64,000 nucleotides of DNA from Bryobacter sp. CoA8 C33 (GTDB lineage: Bacteria; Acidobacteriota; Terriglobia; Bryobacterales; Bryobacteraceae): the NCBI GenBank assembly GCA_019931185.1, contig JAINDK010000050.1, positions 1 to 64,000 on the forward strand, in the 5' to 3' direction. The first letter of the stretch is position 1. Every line of letters starts with the position of its first letter. Positions 18,608 to 26,999 of the stretch are shown here, in pieces. The position numbers and the translations under genes are program-made. The notes under the pieces were generated by a model, which saw only the letters and a list, made by a program, of their open reading frames with translations, ran no database searches and had not been told where the DNA came from.

Positions 18608-18625
18608 CCCGACGAGCTTATCGGA

Positions 18626-19150
18626 TCAGGGAAGTTGGAACCAGGAGGGGGGTGGGACTTCGCCGTGGCGGAGGCCGGTGAGCTCGATGATGGTGAGGTA
18701 GGGCTGGCTGTCGATGGGGAGGGAGCTTTCTGAGTGGAGGGTGAGGCCGCCGTATTCCTGGGAGATGCAAGTGAAGCTGTTGTCGCGGGTGAGCCGGAGG
18801 CAGGGGATGCCGTTGATGGAGTCAGAACCGGAGGCCTTGACGTCGGGGAGGACGCCGGGGGCATGGGGTTGTGTGCCAAGGAGTTGTTTGGATTGCCGGG
18901 CGGGATGGATGAGGTAGAGCTCGCCCGAAGCTTTCAGCCAGAGGGTGATGCTTTCGCGCGTGCCGTTGGACTGTTTGCGGTAACGGTTGCCAGAGGCGTC
19001 GCGAGCGTCAATGGTCTGGGAGGTGGAGACGAGTTCGCGAGAGCCGTCGGGGAGGAGCTTGAACATTCGGATGCGGCCCGTAGCTACGTAGGGAAGTTCC
19101 GCCGCGGCCATGGTGAGGACGGTGAGGCAGGCAAGGAGCAAGGGTCTCAT
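18626..19150 (-). CDS. Small secreted protein of unknown function
   Basis: Starting at MRPLLLACLTVLTMAAAELP (a clear signal peptide), the mature part is about 155 residues with repeated beta-strand-like text: ATGRIRMFKLLPDG, TIDARDASGNRYRKQ, SITLWLKASGELYLIHP, GIPCLRLTRDNSFTC and LPIDSQPYLTIIEL. The alternating pattern suggests a small beta-sandwich or lipocalin-like periplasmic protein. I do not recognise a named family. Two Cys residues (PCLRL and FTCIS) could form a disulfide. An in-frame upstream Met would give a 193-residue form, but 19150 gives the natural leader. It is first in the leftward set with the LigI-like and Gfo/Idh/MocA genes, and divergent from the next receptor. Confidence 0.7.
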   Translation of the reverse strand: MRPLLLACLTVLTMAAAELPYVATGRIRMFKLLPDGSRELVSTSQTIDARDASGNRYRKQSNGTRESITLWLKASGELYLIHPARQSKQLLGTQPHAPGVLPDVKASGSDSINGIPCLRLTRDNSFTCISQEYGGLTLHSESSLPIDSQPYLTIIELTGLRHGEVPPPSWFQLP

Positions 19151-19223
19151 GGCTCGGATGTAGCACGAAGCGGGGATCGAGAGAAGGGTGGCTTTGACGA
19201 TATTCATCTATCATTAGCATTAG

Positions 19224-22200
19224 ATGCGTATCTTTTCGTTGTTGCTTGTTGTGGGTGTGATGTGGGGTCAGAGCAGTTCGCAGGTGGCGGGGGTGGTGCT
19301 GGGACCGGAGGACAAGGCCGTTGCGACCGCAACGATTGAGATTCGGGATGAGCGGCGGGGGCAGGTGTGGAGCGTGAAGACGGATGCGGCGGGGCGGTAC
19401 CGGCTGGGGGGATTGGAGCCGGGAGAGTACCGGGCGACGGCGACGGCGAGCGGACTGGAGCCGGAGGTAGTAGAGCGAGTGGTGGTGCGGGTGGCGGGGA
19501 CGACGACGGTGGACTTTCGGCTGTCGGCGGCGGGGGCGCGGTTCAGCGCGACAGCGGAGGGGTTGCCGGTGTTGAGCGAGAAAGAATCGGCGAGCGTGGG
19601 AATGGTGGTAGACCGGAGCTTCGTGGGGAATCTGCCGTTGAACGGGCGGAGTTTTCAGTCGTTGATCGAGTTGACGCCGGGGGTGGTACTGACGAATTCG
19701 ACGACGGTATCGGCGGGGCAATTTTCAGCGAACGGACAAAGGACGAATGCGAATTACTTTGTTGTGGATGGGGTAGGAGGGAATGTGGGGGCGTCGGCGG
19801 TGGCGACGTTCAGCCAGCAGGCGGCGGGGACGTTGCCGGGGTTGACCGTGCTGGGGGGCACGAACAGTCTGGTGACGGTGGATGCGCTCGAGGAGTTTCG
19901 CATACAGACATCGACGTTTGCGCCGGAGTTTGGACGGACGCCGGGGGCGCAGATATCGCTGGCGACGCGGTCGGGGGCGAATGCGTATCACGGGTCGCTG
20001 TTTTATGAATTGCGGAATGAGAAGTTGGACGCGAATGACTGGTTTGCGAACGCGGCGGGACAGGGGAGGTCGCCGTTCCGGCTGAACCAGTTTGGGGGAA
20101 CGTTTTCAGGCCCGGTGAAGCGGAACCGGATTTTCTTTTTTGCAGCGTATGAGGGGCTGCGGTTGAGGCAGCCGCGCTTCCAGCAGGTGCAGGTGCCGAC
20201 GGAGAGCGCGCGGCGGCGGGCGAGCGGGGCGGTGCAGCAGTTGCTGAATGCGTTCCCGATGCCGAATTCGCCGAGCCCGTTTGCGAGCCCGGATGAGGGT
20301 TTGTTCCGTGCGGCGTTTTCCGACCCGGCGACGACGAATATCGGGTCGTTGCGCGTGGACCAGCAGGTGAAGGGGGGGATGAAGCTGTTCGGGCGTGTGA
20401 GTATGTCGCCGACGGAGCGGACGGAACGGGTGTTTGCCAATCAGATCACGACGACGCGGAACAATCTGTACACATACACGGTGGGTTGGAATGGCGCGTA
20501 TACGCCGCGGTTGTTGCATGAGTTTCGCTTCAACTACTCGGAGGCAGACGCGGGCTTCAACTGGGATGCGGGCGAGTTTGCCGGGGCGGTGAGGCCGCCG
20601 GACGGGATATTGTTCCCGTCGTACACAGACCGGAGCCGGGCGAGCGCGGGATTCTTTTTGGGGGTGTTTTTGCCGGGGATATCGCCGCCGAATCTGACGC
20701 AGGGAAGATCGATCGGCAACGGGCAGAGGCAGTTGAACTTTACGGGGAATGTGGCTTACACGCGGGGCGGGCACCAGTGGAAGGTGGGCTACGATGTGCG
20801 GCCGATGTTGCCGGAGGCGGCATTCCGGGAGTTTGGAGCGAGCTACAACTTCGGTTCGATCACGAATGCGATCGACCGGGGTACGGCGACGGTGAGCCTG
20901 CAGGCGCTGGCGCCGGTGGCGGGGATGCAGTTTCCGACGTATTCATTTTTTGCGCAGGACAATTGGCGGATCGGAAGGCGGTTGACGTTGAACTATGGAT
21001 TGCGCTGGGAAGTGGTGCCGCCGCCACGCGGGAGGGGTGTGAGGCCGATCTTCGGGCCGACGCAGGCGAAGGATCCCATGACATTGGGCATTGCGCCGGC
21101 GGGGACGCCGCTGTGGGAAACGCGCTGGAACAACGTGGGTCCGCGGCTGGGGTTGGCGTATGAATTGAAGGGAGGTTACACGGTGCGGGGCGGAGTGGGT
21201 CTGTTCCATGACCTCGGGACGGGACAAGCGAGCCGGGGTTTTAACAGCTGGCCGTACAACACGGTGCGGACGACGTTGAATGCGCCGTTTCCCGCGCCAG
21301 CGGCGGCGCTGGAACCAATCGCCTTCGGGGCGCCGCCACCGTATTCAGCGGAGTTTTTTCTGACGGACCCGATGCTGCGGCAACCGTGGACGATGCATTG
21401 GAGCGTGGGAGTGGAAAAAGAATGGACCAGAGTGGGGGTGCTTGATGTGCGGTATGTGGCGAACCGGGCGGGAGATCTGCTGTTCAACGAACTGCTGCGA
21501 AACCGGCCGGGGAACACGGTGGTGAATCTGGGGCTGTTTGGATTGAACAGCACGGTGAACGTGTCGCGGAATGCGGCGCAATCGAACTATCAGTCGATGC
21601 AAGTGCAGTTTCGGCGGCGGGCGCTGAAGCACTGGCAGGGGCAGGTGAGCTATACGTGGGCGAAGGCGATCGATAACTTTTCCGATGAGACGACGCAAGC
21701 ACCGGCCATTGGGCGGTATGAGAGGAATTTGGACCGGGGTGTGGCAGACTTTGATGTGAGGCATAACCTGGTGGCGGCGGCGACAGCGGAGTGGAAGGGA
21801 TTTGCGGTGGACTCGATCGGGAGATTGCGGACGGCGACACCGGTGAATGTGTTTACGGGCTTGGATGATTTGAATCTGGGAATCACGACGGCAGTGAGGC
21901 CGGACCTGATAGAGGGCGTGCCGCTTTATTTGGAAGATGCGGGGAGGCCGGGGGGGAGGGTGATCAACCGAGCAGCATTTCGCGGGGTGGGGGCGGCCAG
22001 GCAGGGGACGCTGGGGCGGAATGCACTGCGGGGCCTGGCGGTGGGGCAGGTGGATGTGGCGGTACGGCGGACGTTGTGGCGGAGAGAGAAGTGGCGGGTG
22101 GAGTTGCGAACGGATTTCTTCAATGTGCTGAACCGGGCGAACTTCGCGAATCCGCCGGGAGCGCTGAACAATGCAGGGTTTGGGGCAGCGCAGACGATGT

Positions 22201-22298
22201 TGGGGCGGGGATTGTCGCCGGGGGCGGGAGCGTTGAATCCACTGTTTCAGATCGGCGGGCCGCGATCGGTGCAATTCTCAATGAAGGTGGCATGGTGA
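19224..22298 (+). CDS. TonB-receptor-like outer-membrane protein with regulatory-like domain
   Basis: The 1024-residue protein has a signal peptide (MRIFSLLLVVGVMWGQ), a carboxypeptidase-regulatory domain (about 20-100; VAGVVLGPEDKAVATATIEI, GRYRLGGLEPGEYRAT), a plug (GNLPLNGRSFQSLIELTPGV, NYFVVDGVGGNVG) and a long barrel. The final residue is Trp (VQFSMKVAW), an aromatic terminus used for outer-membrane insertion. No obvious Shine-Dalgarno lies before the ATG (CATTAG). The 73-bp gap to the divergent small secreted gene contains TTGACG at 19194-19199. The stop codon shares one base with the next ATG, so the orphan gene that follows is translationally coupled. Substrate unknown. Confidence 0.85.
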   Translation: MRIFSLLLVVGVMWGQSSSQVAGVVLGPEDKAVATATIEIRDERRGQVWSVKTDAAGRYRLGGLEPGEYRATATASGLEPEVVERVVVRVAGTTTVDFRLSAAGARFSATAEGLPVLSEKESASVGMVVDRSFVGNLPLNGRSFQSLIELTPGVVLTNSTTVSAGQFSANGQRTNANYFVVDGVGGNVGASAVATFSQQAAGTLPGLTVLGGTNSLVTVDALEEFRIQTSTFAPEFGRTPGAQISLATRSGANAYHGSLFYELRNEKLDANDWFANAAGQGRSPFRLNQFGGTFSGPVKRNRIFFFAAYEGLRLRQPRFQQVQVPTESARRRASGAVQQLLNAFPMPNSPSPFASPDEGLFRAAFSDPATTNIGSLRVDQQVKGGMKLFGRVSMSPTERTERVFANQITTTRNNLYTYTVGWNGAYTPRLLHEFRFNYSEADAGFNWDAGEFAGAVRPPDGILFPSYTDRSRASAGFFLGVFLPGISPPNLTQGRSIGNGQRQLNFTGNVAYTRGGHQWKVGYDVRPMLPEAAFREFGASYNFGSITNAIDRGTATVSLQALAPVAGMQFPTYSFFAQDNWRIGRRLTLNYGLRWEVVPPPRGRGVRPIFGPTQAKDPMTLGIAPAGTPLWETRWNNVGPRLGLAYELKGGYTVRGGVGLFHDLGTGQASRGFNSWPYNTVRTTLNAPFPAPAAALEPIAFGAPPPYSAEFFLTDPMLRQPWTMHWSVGVEKEWTRVGVLDVRYVANRAGDLLFNELLRNRPGNTVVNLGLFGLNSTVNVSRNAAQSNYQSMQVQFRRRALKHWQGQVSYTWAKAIDNFSDETTQAPAIGRYERNLDRGVADFDVRHNLVAAATAEWKGFAVDSIGRLRTATPVNVFTGLDDLNLGITTAVRPDLIEGVPLYLEDAGRPGGRVINRAAFRGVGAARQGTLGRNALRGLAVGQVDVAVRRTLWRREKWRVELRTDFFNVLNRANFANPPGALNNAGFGAAQTMLGRGLSPGAGALNPLFQIGGPRSVQFSMKVAW

Positions 22299-23143
22299 TG
22301 CGTATCTATTTCGTGTTTTTGGCGGTGGTGGCCTGGGGCGAGGGAGTGCGGCGGGAGGAGTGCTTTCCGGTGGAGCGGTTGCCGGCCGAGGAGAGGGCAG
22401 CGGCGGAGAAGTTGTATTTGCAGTTGATGGACAGCGAGGCGCTGTATACGGTGGTGGGGGGAGTGAAGCCGATGTCGGGAGGGTTTGTGACGTTCCGGAT
22501 GGTGGCGGGGGCGCTGGAGGCCAAAGAGGTGGATGCGGCGCGGAGGATGCTGGCGGAGTTCCGCTGTGGGGACGAGCTGGTGGCGACGGTGCATCACTTC
22601 GGGAGGTTGTTTGCCGACAAGGAGAAGAAGGGGATGGAGCGGTATTTTGAGGGAGTGGTGCTGCACCGGGGAGGGCTGAAGAGGATGGTGGAGGGGCATC
22701 GGGAATTCTTTTGTGGATTGGGGCTGACGGAGGCGGCGCATGCGCTGGAGACGGTGATGACGGTGGAGTATCAGGAGAGCGGCGCGCGGTTTCGGGGCTT
22801 GGGGTATCTGTATGGGTACCCCGATTATGCAGTGGACTTTTTCGTGGGAGCGGCGCGGGAGCAGGGGTTGACGGGGGAGTTTGTGAAGCGGGATTTCATT
22901 GGGATGCCAACGTTTGCGCGAGCGGAGCGGGGGGTGGTTTACGCGGTGGCGAAGGGGGCGAGTGAAAGAGAGGAAGACCGGAGACTGCGGGAGCGGTTGG
23001 CGGGGATTCTGGAGGAGTACCGGAGGAGGAGGGGGGAATGGGTGGGAGAGGGAAAGGCGGGGATTGTGGGTTTGTTGCGGGATTGGTTTTGCGGTCAGGA
23101 GGCAGTGTGCCGGGGGATCAGCGGGGTTCCGGGGGGGCTTTGA
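22298..23143 (+). CDS. Orphan secreted protein coupled to receptor
   Basis: The 281-residue protein starts MRIYFVFLAVVAWGEG, a signal peptide. The body is charged and mostly helical (LPAEERAAAEKLYLQLMDSE, KEVDAARRMLAEFRCGDE, RRLRERLAGILEEYRRRRGE) with a more hydrophobic aromatic middle (FRGLGYLYGYPDYAVDFFVG). There are five Cys residues. No family is recognised. The ATG at 22298 overlaps the receptor's TGA by one base and has AAGGTGG 7 bases upstream; an in-frame ATG at 22292 is possible but badly spaced. The last 26 bases overlap the convergent TPR gene. Tight coupling suggests it helps the receptor, perhaps as a periplasmic binding or maturation partner. Confidence 0.75.
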   Translation: MRIYFVFLAVVAWGEGVRREECFPVERLPAEERAAAEKLYLQLMDSEALYTVVGGVKPMSGGFVTFRMVAGALEAKEVDAARRMLAEFRCGDELVATVHHFGRLFADKEKKGMERYFEGVVLHRGGLKRMVEGHREFFCGLGLTEAAHALETVMTVEYQESGARFRGLGYLYGYPDYAVDFFVGAAREQGLTGEFVKRDFIGMPTFARAERGVVYAVAKGASEREEDRRLRERLAGILEEYRRRRGEWVGEGKAGIVGLLRDWFCGQEAVCRGISGVPGGL

Positions 23144-23891
23144 GGCGTTGGTAATGGGAGAGGTGGAAGCGGGTTTTGGCGGCATTGCCGAGGGAGCGGT
23201 AGAGGGCGGAGAGGCGGTAGTGGGCCATGGCGAGGGAGGGATCGCGGGCGAGGGCCTGTTCGAAGGCGCGGATGGCGTCGGGAAGTTGTTGGCGGGCGGC
23301 GTGGAGGCGGCCGAGCTCGAGCAGGGCGCGGGTGGATTTGGGCTCGAGGGAGGCGGCGCGGCGGAGGTGGGGGAGAGCGGCGGCGGAGCGATCGGGGGAT
23401 TGCGCGAGGAGGGCGCGGGCCCAGTAGAATTCGGCATCGGCCCGGTTGGGATGGGAGGGGGCGAGAGTTTCGATGTGGGCGAGAATGCGGGGGGCCCAGG
23501 CGGGGGTGGCGGCGATGATTTCGCCGAGCAGGGGGAGGACGCGGTGGTGTGGGAGGCGGCAGAGGATTTCGGCGCTGGCATCGGGCTGGCCGGTGAGGAA
23601 GAGGATAACGGCGAGGCCTTCGGGGGGGCCGCTTTCGCGGAAGAGGGTTTCGGCTTGATCGAGAAGGCGGTTGTCGATGAGTTTGAGGCCGGGGGCGGCT
23701 TGGGGGATGGCGCGGAGGAGTTGAACGAGGGTTTGGTTGATTTGAGCGCGTTCGGCGGCGACATGAGAGGAGCCATCGAGGGGAGCGGCGGCGGAAGGGG
23801 AGTGGAAGGCGGCGGGGGGCTGGAACTCGGGGGGAGCAGTGATTTGCGCCAGGAGGAGCGCGGGCAGGGCGAGAAGGCCGGCGAAGCGCAT
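23118..23891 (-). CDS. TPR-repeat exported protein
   Basis: The 257-residue protein has a signal peptide (MRFAGLLALPALLLAQIT) and tetratricopeptide repeats in its second half. These include ADAEFYWARALLAQSPD, LPHLRRAASLEPKSTRALLE, LGRLHAARQQLPDAIRAFEQA and SLAMAHYRLSALYRSLGNA. TPRs mediate protein contacts; the role is otherwise unknown. A near-identical final sequence style (AHYRL...G...LEEY/LSHYQRL) occurs at the end of the TPR partner at 26986-28035, suggesting related proteins. It is divergent from the FG-GAP/UnbV gene across 138 bp and overlaps the orphan gene end by 26 bases on the opposite strand. Confidence 0.8.
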   Translation of the reverse strand: MRFAGLLALPALLLAQITAPPEFQPPAAFHSPSAAAPLDGSSHVAAERAQINQTLVQLLRAIPQAAPGLKLIDNRLLDQAETLFRESGPPEGLAVILFLTGQPDASAEILCRLPHHRVLPLLGEIIAATPAWAPRILAHIETLAPSHPNRADAEFYWARALLAQSPDRSAAALPHLRRAASLEPKSTRALLELGRLHAARQQLPDAIRAFEQALARDPSLAMAHYRLSALYRSLGNAAKTRFHLSHYQRLKAPPEPR

Positions 23892-24029
23892 TGCATGGAC
23901 AGGCTAACATGAGGCCGGGGGCCGATTGGGGGAGCCATGGGGTATTGTGAGGGGAGCGGGTTTGTTGCGCATGGATTTATTCGCCATTGATGCGGTAGTG
24001 GCGGCTCGGGCCGCAAGGGGAGCGGCGCG
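23892..24029. promoter_or_regulatory. Divergent intergenic region with possible leader peptide
   Basis: This 138-bp gap separates the leftward TPR gene from the rightward UnbV/TPR gene. It contains a short frame starting ATG at 23971 that encodes MDLFAIDAVVAARAARGAAR and ends in a TGA sharing two bases with the downstream GTG start (GTGA). The peptide could be a coupled leader or chance. No convincing promoter pair was found. Confidence 0.3.
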
Positions 24030-26999
24030 GTGACGCGACGGGAGTGGCTGGCGTTATCGGTGCTGGCGCCGCTTGTGCGGGCCGAGGAGGTGGTGTACCG
24101 GAACAACCCGCCGTATCTGGCCTACCGGGAGTGGATCGAGGGGGGGCATGACGAGTTTGGGCAAGACCCGGTGATGCCGGCGCCGCCGCCGCGGCGGGAT
24201 GGACGGTTTGCGGATGTGACGGGAACGGTGCTGCGGGATGAGCAATTGGAGCGGGGGATACCGTACTGGATTGCGCGGCTGGATGCGGGGAGCGGGATTG
24301 ACATTTATGGGAATAACGGGATTGCGGTGGGGGATGTGGACGGGGATGGACGGGACGAGATTTATGTGTGCCAGCCGGCGGGGCTGCCGAACCGGTTGTT
24401 CGGATGGAGCGGGGGGAAGCTGGTGGAGCGCGAGGCGGGAGTGGAATTGCTCGAGGATACGTCAGCGGCGCTGTTGCTCGATTTGAGGAATGTGGGGAGG
24501 CAGGATCTGATCGTGCTGCGGGGGGCGGGGCCGCTGCTGTATTTGAACGATGGGAAGGGGCAGTTTGAATTGGCGCCGGATGCGTTTCGCTTCGCCAAGC
24601 CGCCACAGGGAGCGTTTACGGGGATGGCGGCGGCGGACTTTGACCGGGACGGCAAGCTCGACTTATACCTTTGCACTTACAGTTTCTTTCAGAGTGAGGC
24701 GCAGTTCCGGTATCCGGTACCTTACTTTGACGCGCAGAACGGGCCGGCGAATTTTCTGTTCCGGAACCGGCTGCGGGCGGATGGGACGGGTTATTTTGAG
24801 GATGTAACGCGGGAAAGCGGGATGGATGAGAACAACAACCGGTACAGTTTCGCACCGGCGTGGGGGGACGTGGATGGGTCTGGGTGGCCGAGCCTGTATG
24901 TGGCGAACGATTTTGGGCGGAACAATTTTTACCGGAATGAGGGTGGGAAGTTCCGGGATGTGGCGGCGGAGGCGGGGGTGGAAGATATTGGGCCGGGGAT
25001 GAGCGCGTGCTGGTTTGATGAGGCTGGAACGGGGCGGCCGGACCTATATGTGGCGAATATGTGGACGGAGGCGGGACAGAAGGTGGTGCGGCATGAGAAG
25101 TTTCCTTATCCATTCGATAGTAAGTGGGAGGGACATACAAAGGGGAATAGTTTTTACCGGAATGGGGGTGAGGGGAAGTTTCGGGCGGAGGATTTGGGGA
25201 TTGCGATGGGGCGGTGGGGCTGGGGAGCGGATGCGGCGGATTTTGACAACGACGGGGAGGCGGAGTTGTTTTTGACGTGCGGGATGATGACGGGGCCGAA
25301 GCAGCCGGATCTGATGGGATTCTTCTGGCGGCAAGTGGTGGCGAAGACGCCGGCGACGGCGGTGGCTTCGGGGCCGTATGAGAATGGCTGGAACGCTCTC
25401 AATCAGTTCATCCGGGAGGGGTATAGCTGGAACGGGAACGAACCCAATGTTTTTTATGTGAAGGAAGGGGGTCGGTACCGGGATGCGTCGGCGGAGTCGG
25501 GATTGGCGTATGTGGGGGATTCGCGGGCGTTCGCGGTGACGGATATCGACGGGGATGGATGCCTTGATGTGGTGGTGAAGAACCGGCTGGGGCCGCAGGT
25601 GAGAGTGTTTCAGAACCGGGTGGGGCAGGGGCGGGAGCGGATTGGATTGCGGTTGCGGGGGACGCGATCGAACCGGGATGGGATTGGAGCGCGGGCGGTG
25701 GTGGAGGGGCGGGCGAAGTGGGTGACGGCGGGATCAGGGTATTTATCGCAACACACGAAGACGATCTACTTTGGGCTGGGAGAGAAGAAGAAGGCGCGAG
25801 TGAGGATCGTGTGGCCGAGCGGGCTCGAGCAGGAATTGGGGGAGTTGGAGGCGGGGGCGTTGTATGAGGTGACAGAAGGCGAGGGGGCGGTGGGGCGGAG
25901 ATTTGCGGCGGCGGAGGCAATCGAGGCAAGGGAGGCGCGGGGAGACAACCGGCCGCGGCTCGAGGATACCTGGTTGCTTGAGCCGGTACCGTTGCCGGAG
26001 GCGCAGAAGGGGCCGGGACTGTTTGTGCTCGAGGAGGCTACGGGGGACCGGCTGGCGACGTATACGCTGTTCCGGCGGTATTTGTTTGAGTACCGGGCGC
26101 CGCTCGAGTTGCCGCTCTCGCTGTTGTTGAACGCCGAGGGGCATGCGGTGAAGATTTATGCGAAGCGGCCGGGGAAGGGCGAGGTGGCGGCGGATCTGGC
26201 GAGTATGGGGAAAGGGGAACAGCCGCGGGGGCCGGGGCGGCGGGACTATTTCAAACTGGGGGCTTCGTTGTTGTGGTGCGGGTATCCGGAGCAGGCGTTA
26301 CCTTATCTGGAGGCAGTATTGCGCAAGCAGCCGGGGAATGTGCGGACGCTGACGCTGGTGGCGCAGATACACCGGGAGGGGGGACGGCTGGAGAAGGCGG
26401 CGGGATTGCTTGAGGAGGCGTTGCGGGTGGACGGGGCGTCGGCGGAGGTCTGGAATGAGATGGGCGGGGTGGCGATGGCGCGGGGGGATCATCGGATGGC
26501 GCTCGGGCATTTTGAGCAGGCGCTGGCGGCCAAGAGCGGATTGGGATATGTGTTGCTGAACGCGGCGCAGGCGTGCGACAAGTTGGGAAAGCTGGGGGAA
26601 GCGGAGCGGTATTACCGGCAGGCGCTCGCAGTGGAGAAAGGGAACGCGGAGGGTGAGCAGGGACTGGGGCTGACGCTGGCCAAGCGGGGGCAGAGGGGAG
26701 AGGCGGCGCAGCATCTGGAGGAAGCAGTGCGGCTGCGACCGGGGTTTTCGGCGGCGTGGAACAACCTGGGGGTGATTTATCTGCAGCAGCGGGAAGTGGC
26801 AAAGGCGATCGGGGCGTTTGAGCAGGGGATTGCGGCGGCGCCGGCCGATGAGATGTTGTATCTGAACCTGGGGCGGGTGTATGTACAGACGAAGCGTATA
26901 GCGGAAGCGAGGGCGACGATGGAGCGCTTGTTGCGGGCTAAGCCGGATAGCCGGGTGGCGCGGAAGGCGCTGGAGGATTTAGCGAATGCGCAGCCGTAG
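24030..26999 (+). CDS. FG-GAP/VCBS repeat, ASPIC/UnbV and TPR exported protein (CRTAC1-like)
   Basis: The 989-residue protein begins with a short twin-Arg-like leader (MTRREWLALSVLAPLVRA). Residues about 90-530 carry FG-GAP/VCBS repeats with calcium-loop cores: GDVDGDGRDEI, ADFDRDGKLDLY, GDVDGSGWPSLY, ADFDNDGEAELF and TDIDGDGCLDVV. An ASPIC/UnbV domain spans about 540-617 (GIGARAVVEGRAKWV...SGYLSQ and VRIVWPSGLEQELGELEAG). From about 737 to the end are TPRs (EVWNEMGGVAMARGDHRMAL, NLGVIYLQQREVAKAIGAFE). Such CRTAC1-like proteins are secreted beta-propellers, often beside receptors; function is unclear. GTG at 24030 has AAGGGGAG upstream. The stop overlaps the TPR gene by 14 bases. Confidence 0.88.
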   Translation: MTRREWLALSVLAPLVRAEEVVYRNNPPYLAYREWIEGGHDEFGQDPVMPAPPPRRDGRFADVTGTVLRDEQLERGIPYWIARLDAGSGIDIYGNNGIAVGDVDGDGRDEIYVCQPAGLPNRLFGWSGGKLVEREAGVELLEDTSAALLLDLRNVGRQDLIVLRGAGPLLYLNDGKGQFELAPDAFRFAKPPQGAFTGMAAADFDRDGKLDLYLCTYSFFQSEAQFRYPVPYFDAQNGPANFLFRNRLRADGTGYFEDVTRESGMDENNNRYSFAPAWGDVDGSGWPSLYVANDFGRNNFYRNEGGKFRDVAAEAGVEDIGPGMSACWFDEAGTGRPDLYVANMWTEAGQKVVRHEKFPYPFDSKWEGHTKGNSFYRNGGEGKFRAEDLGIAMGRWGWGADAADFDNDGEAELFLTCGMMTGPKQPDLMGFFWRQVVAKTPATAVASGPYENGWNALNQFIREGYSWNGNEPNVFYVKEGGRYRDASAESGLAYVGDSRAFAVTDIDGDGCLDVVVKNRLGPQVRVFQNRVGQGRERIGLRLRGTRSNRDGIGARAVVEGRAKWVTAGSGYLSQHTKTIYFGLGEKKKARVRIVWPSGLEQELGELEAGALYEVTEGEGAVGRRFAAAEAIEAREARGDNRPRLEDTWLLEPVPLPEAQKGPGLFVLEEATGDRLATYTLFRRYLFEYRAPLELPLSLLLNAEGHAVKIYAKRPGKGEVAADLASMGKGEQPRGPGRRDYFKLGASLLWCGYPEQALPYLEAVLRKQPGNVRTLTLVAQIHREGGRLEKAAGLLEEALRVDGASAEVWNEMGGVAMARGDHRMALGHFEQALAAKSGLGYVLLNAAQACDKLGKLGEAERYYRQALAVEKGNAEGEQGLGLTLAKRGQRGEAAQHLEEAVRLRPGFSAAWNNLGVIYLQQREVAKAIGAFEQGIAAAPADEMLYLNLGRVYVQTKRIAEARATMERLLRAKPDSRVARKALEDLANAQP

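Noticed and set aside
22247-24106. 619-codon leftward open frame across 22.2-24.1 kb
   Set aside because: Pro/Ser-rich translation overlapping the TPR gene in another frame, and opposite the receptor-coupled orphan; no motif.
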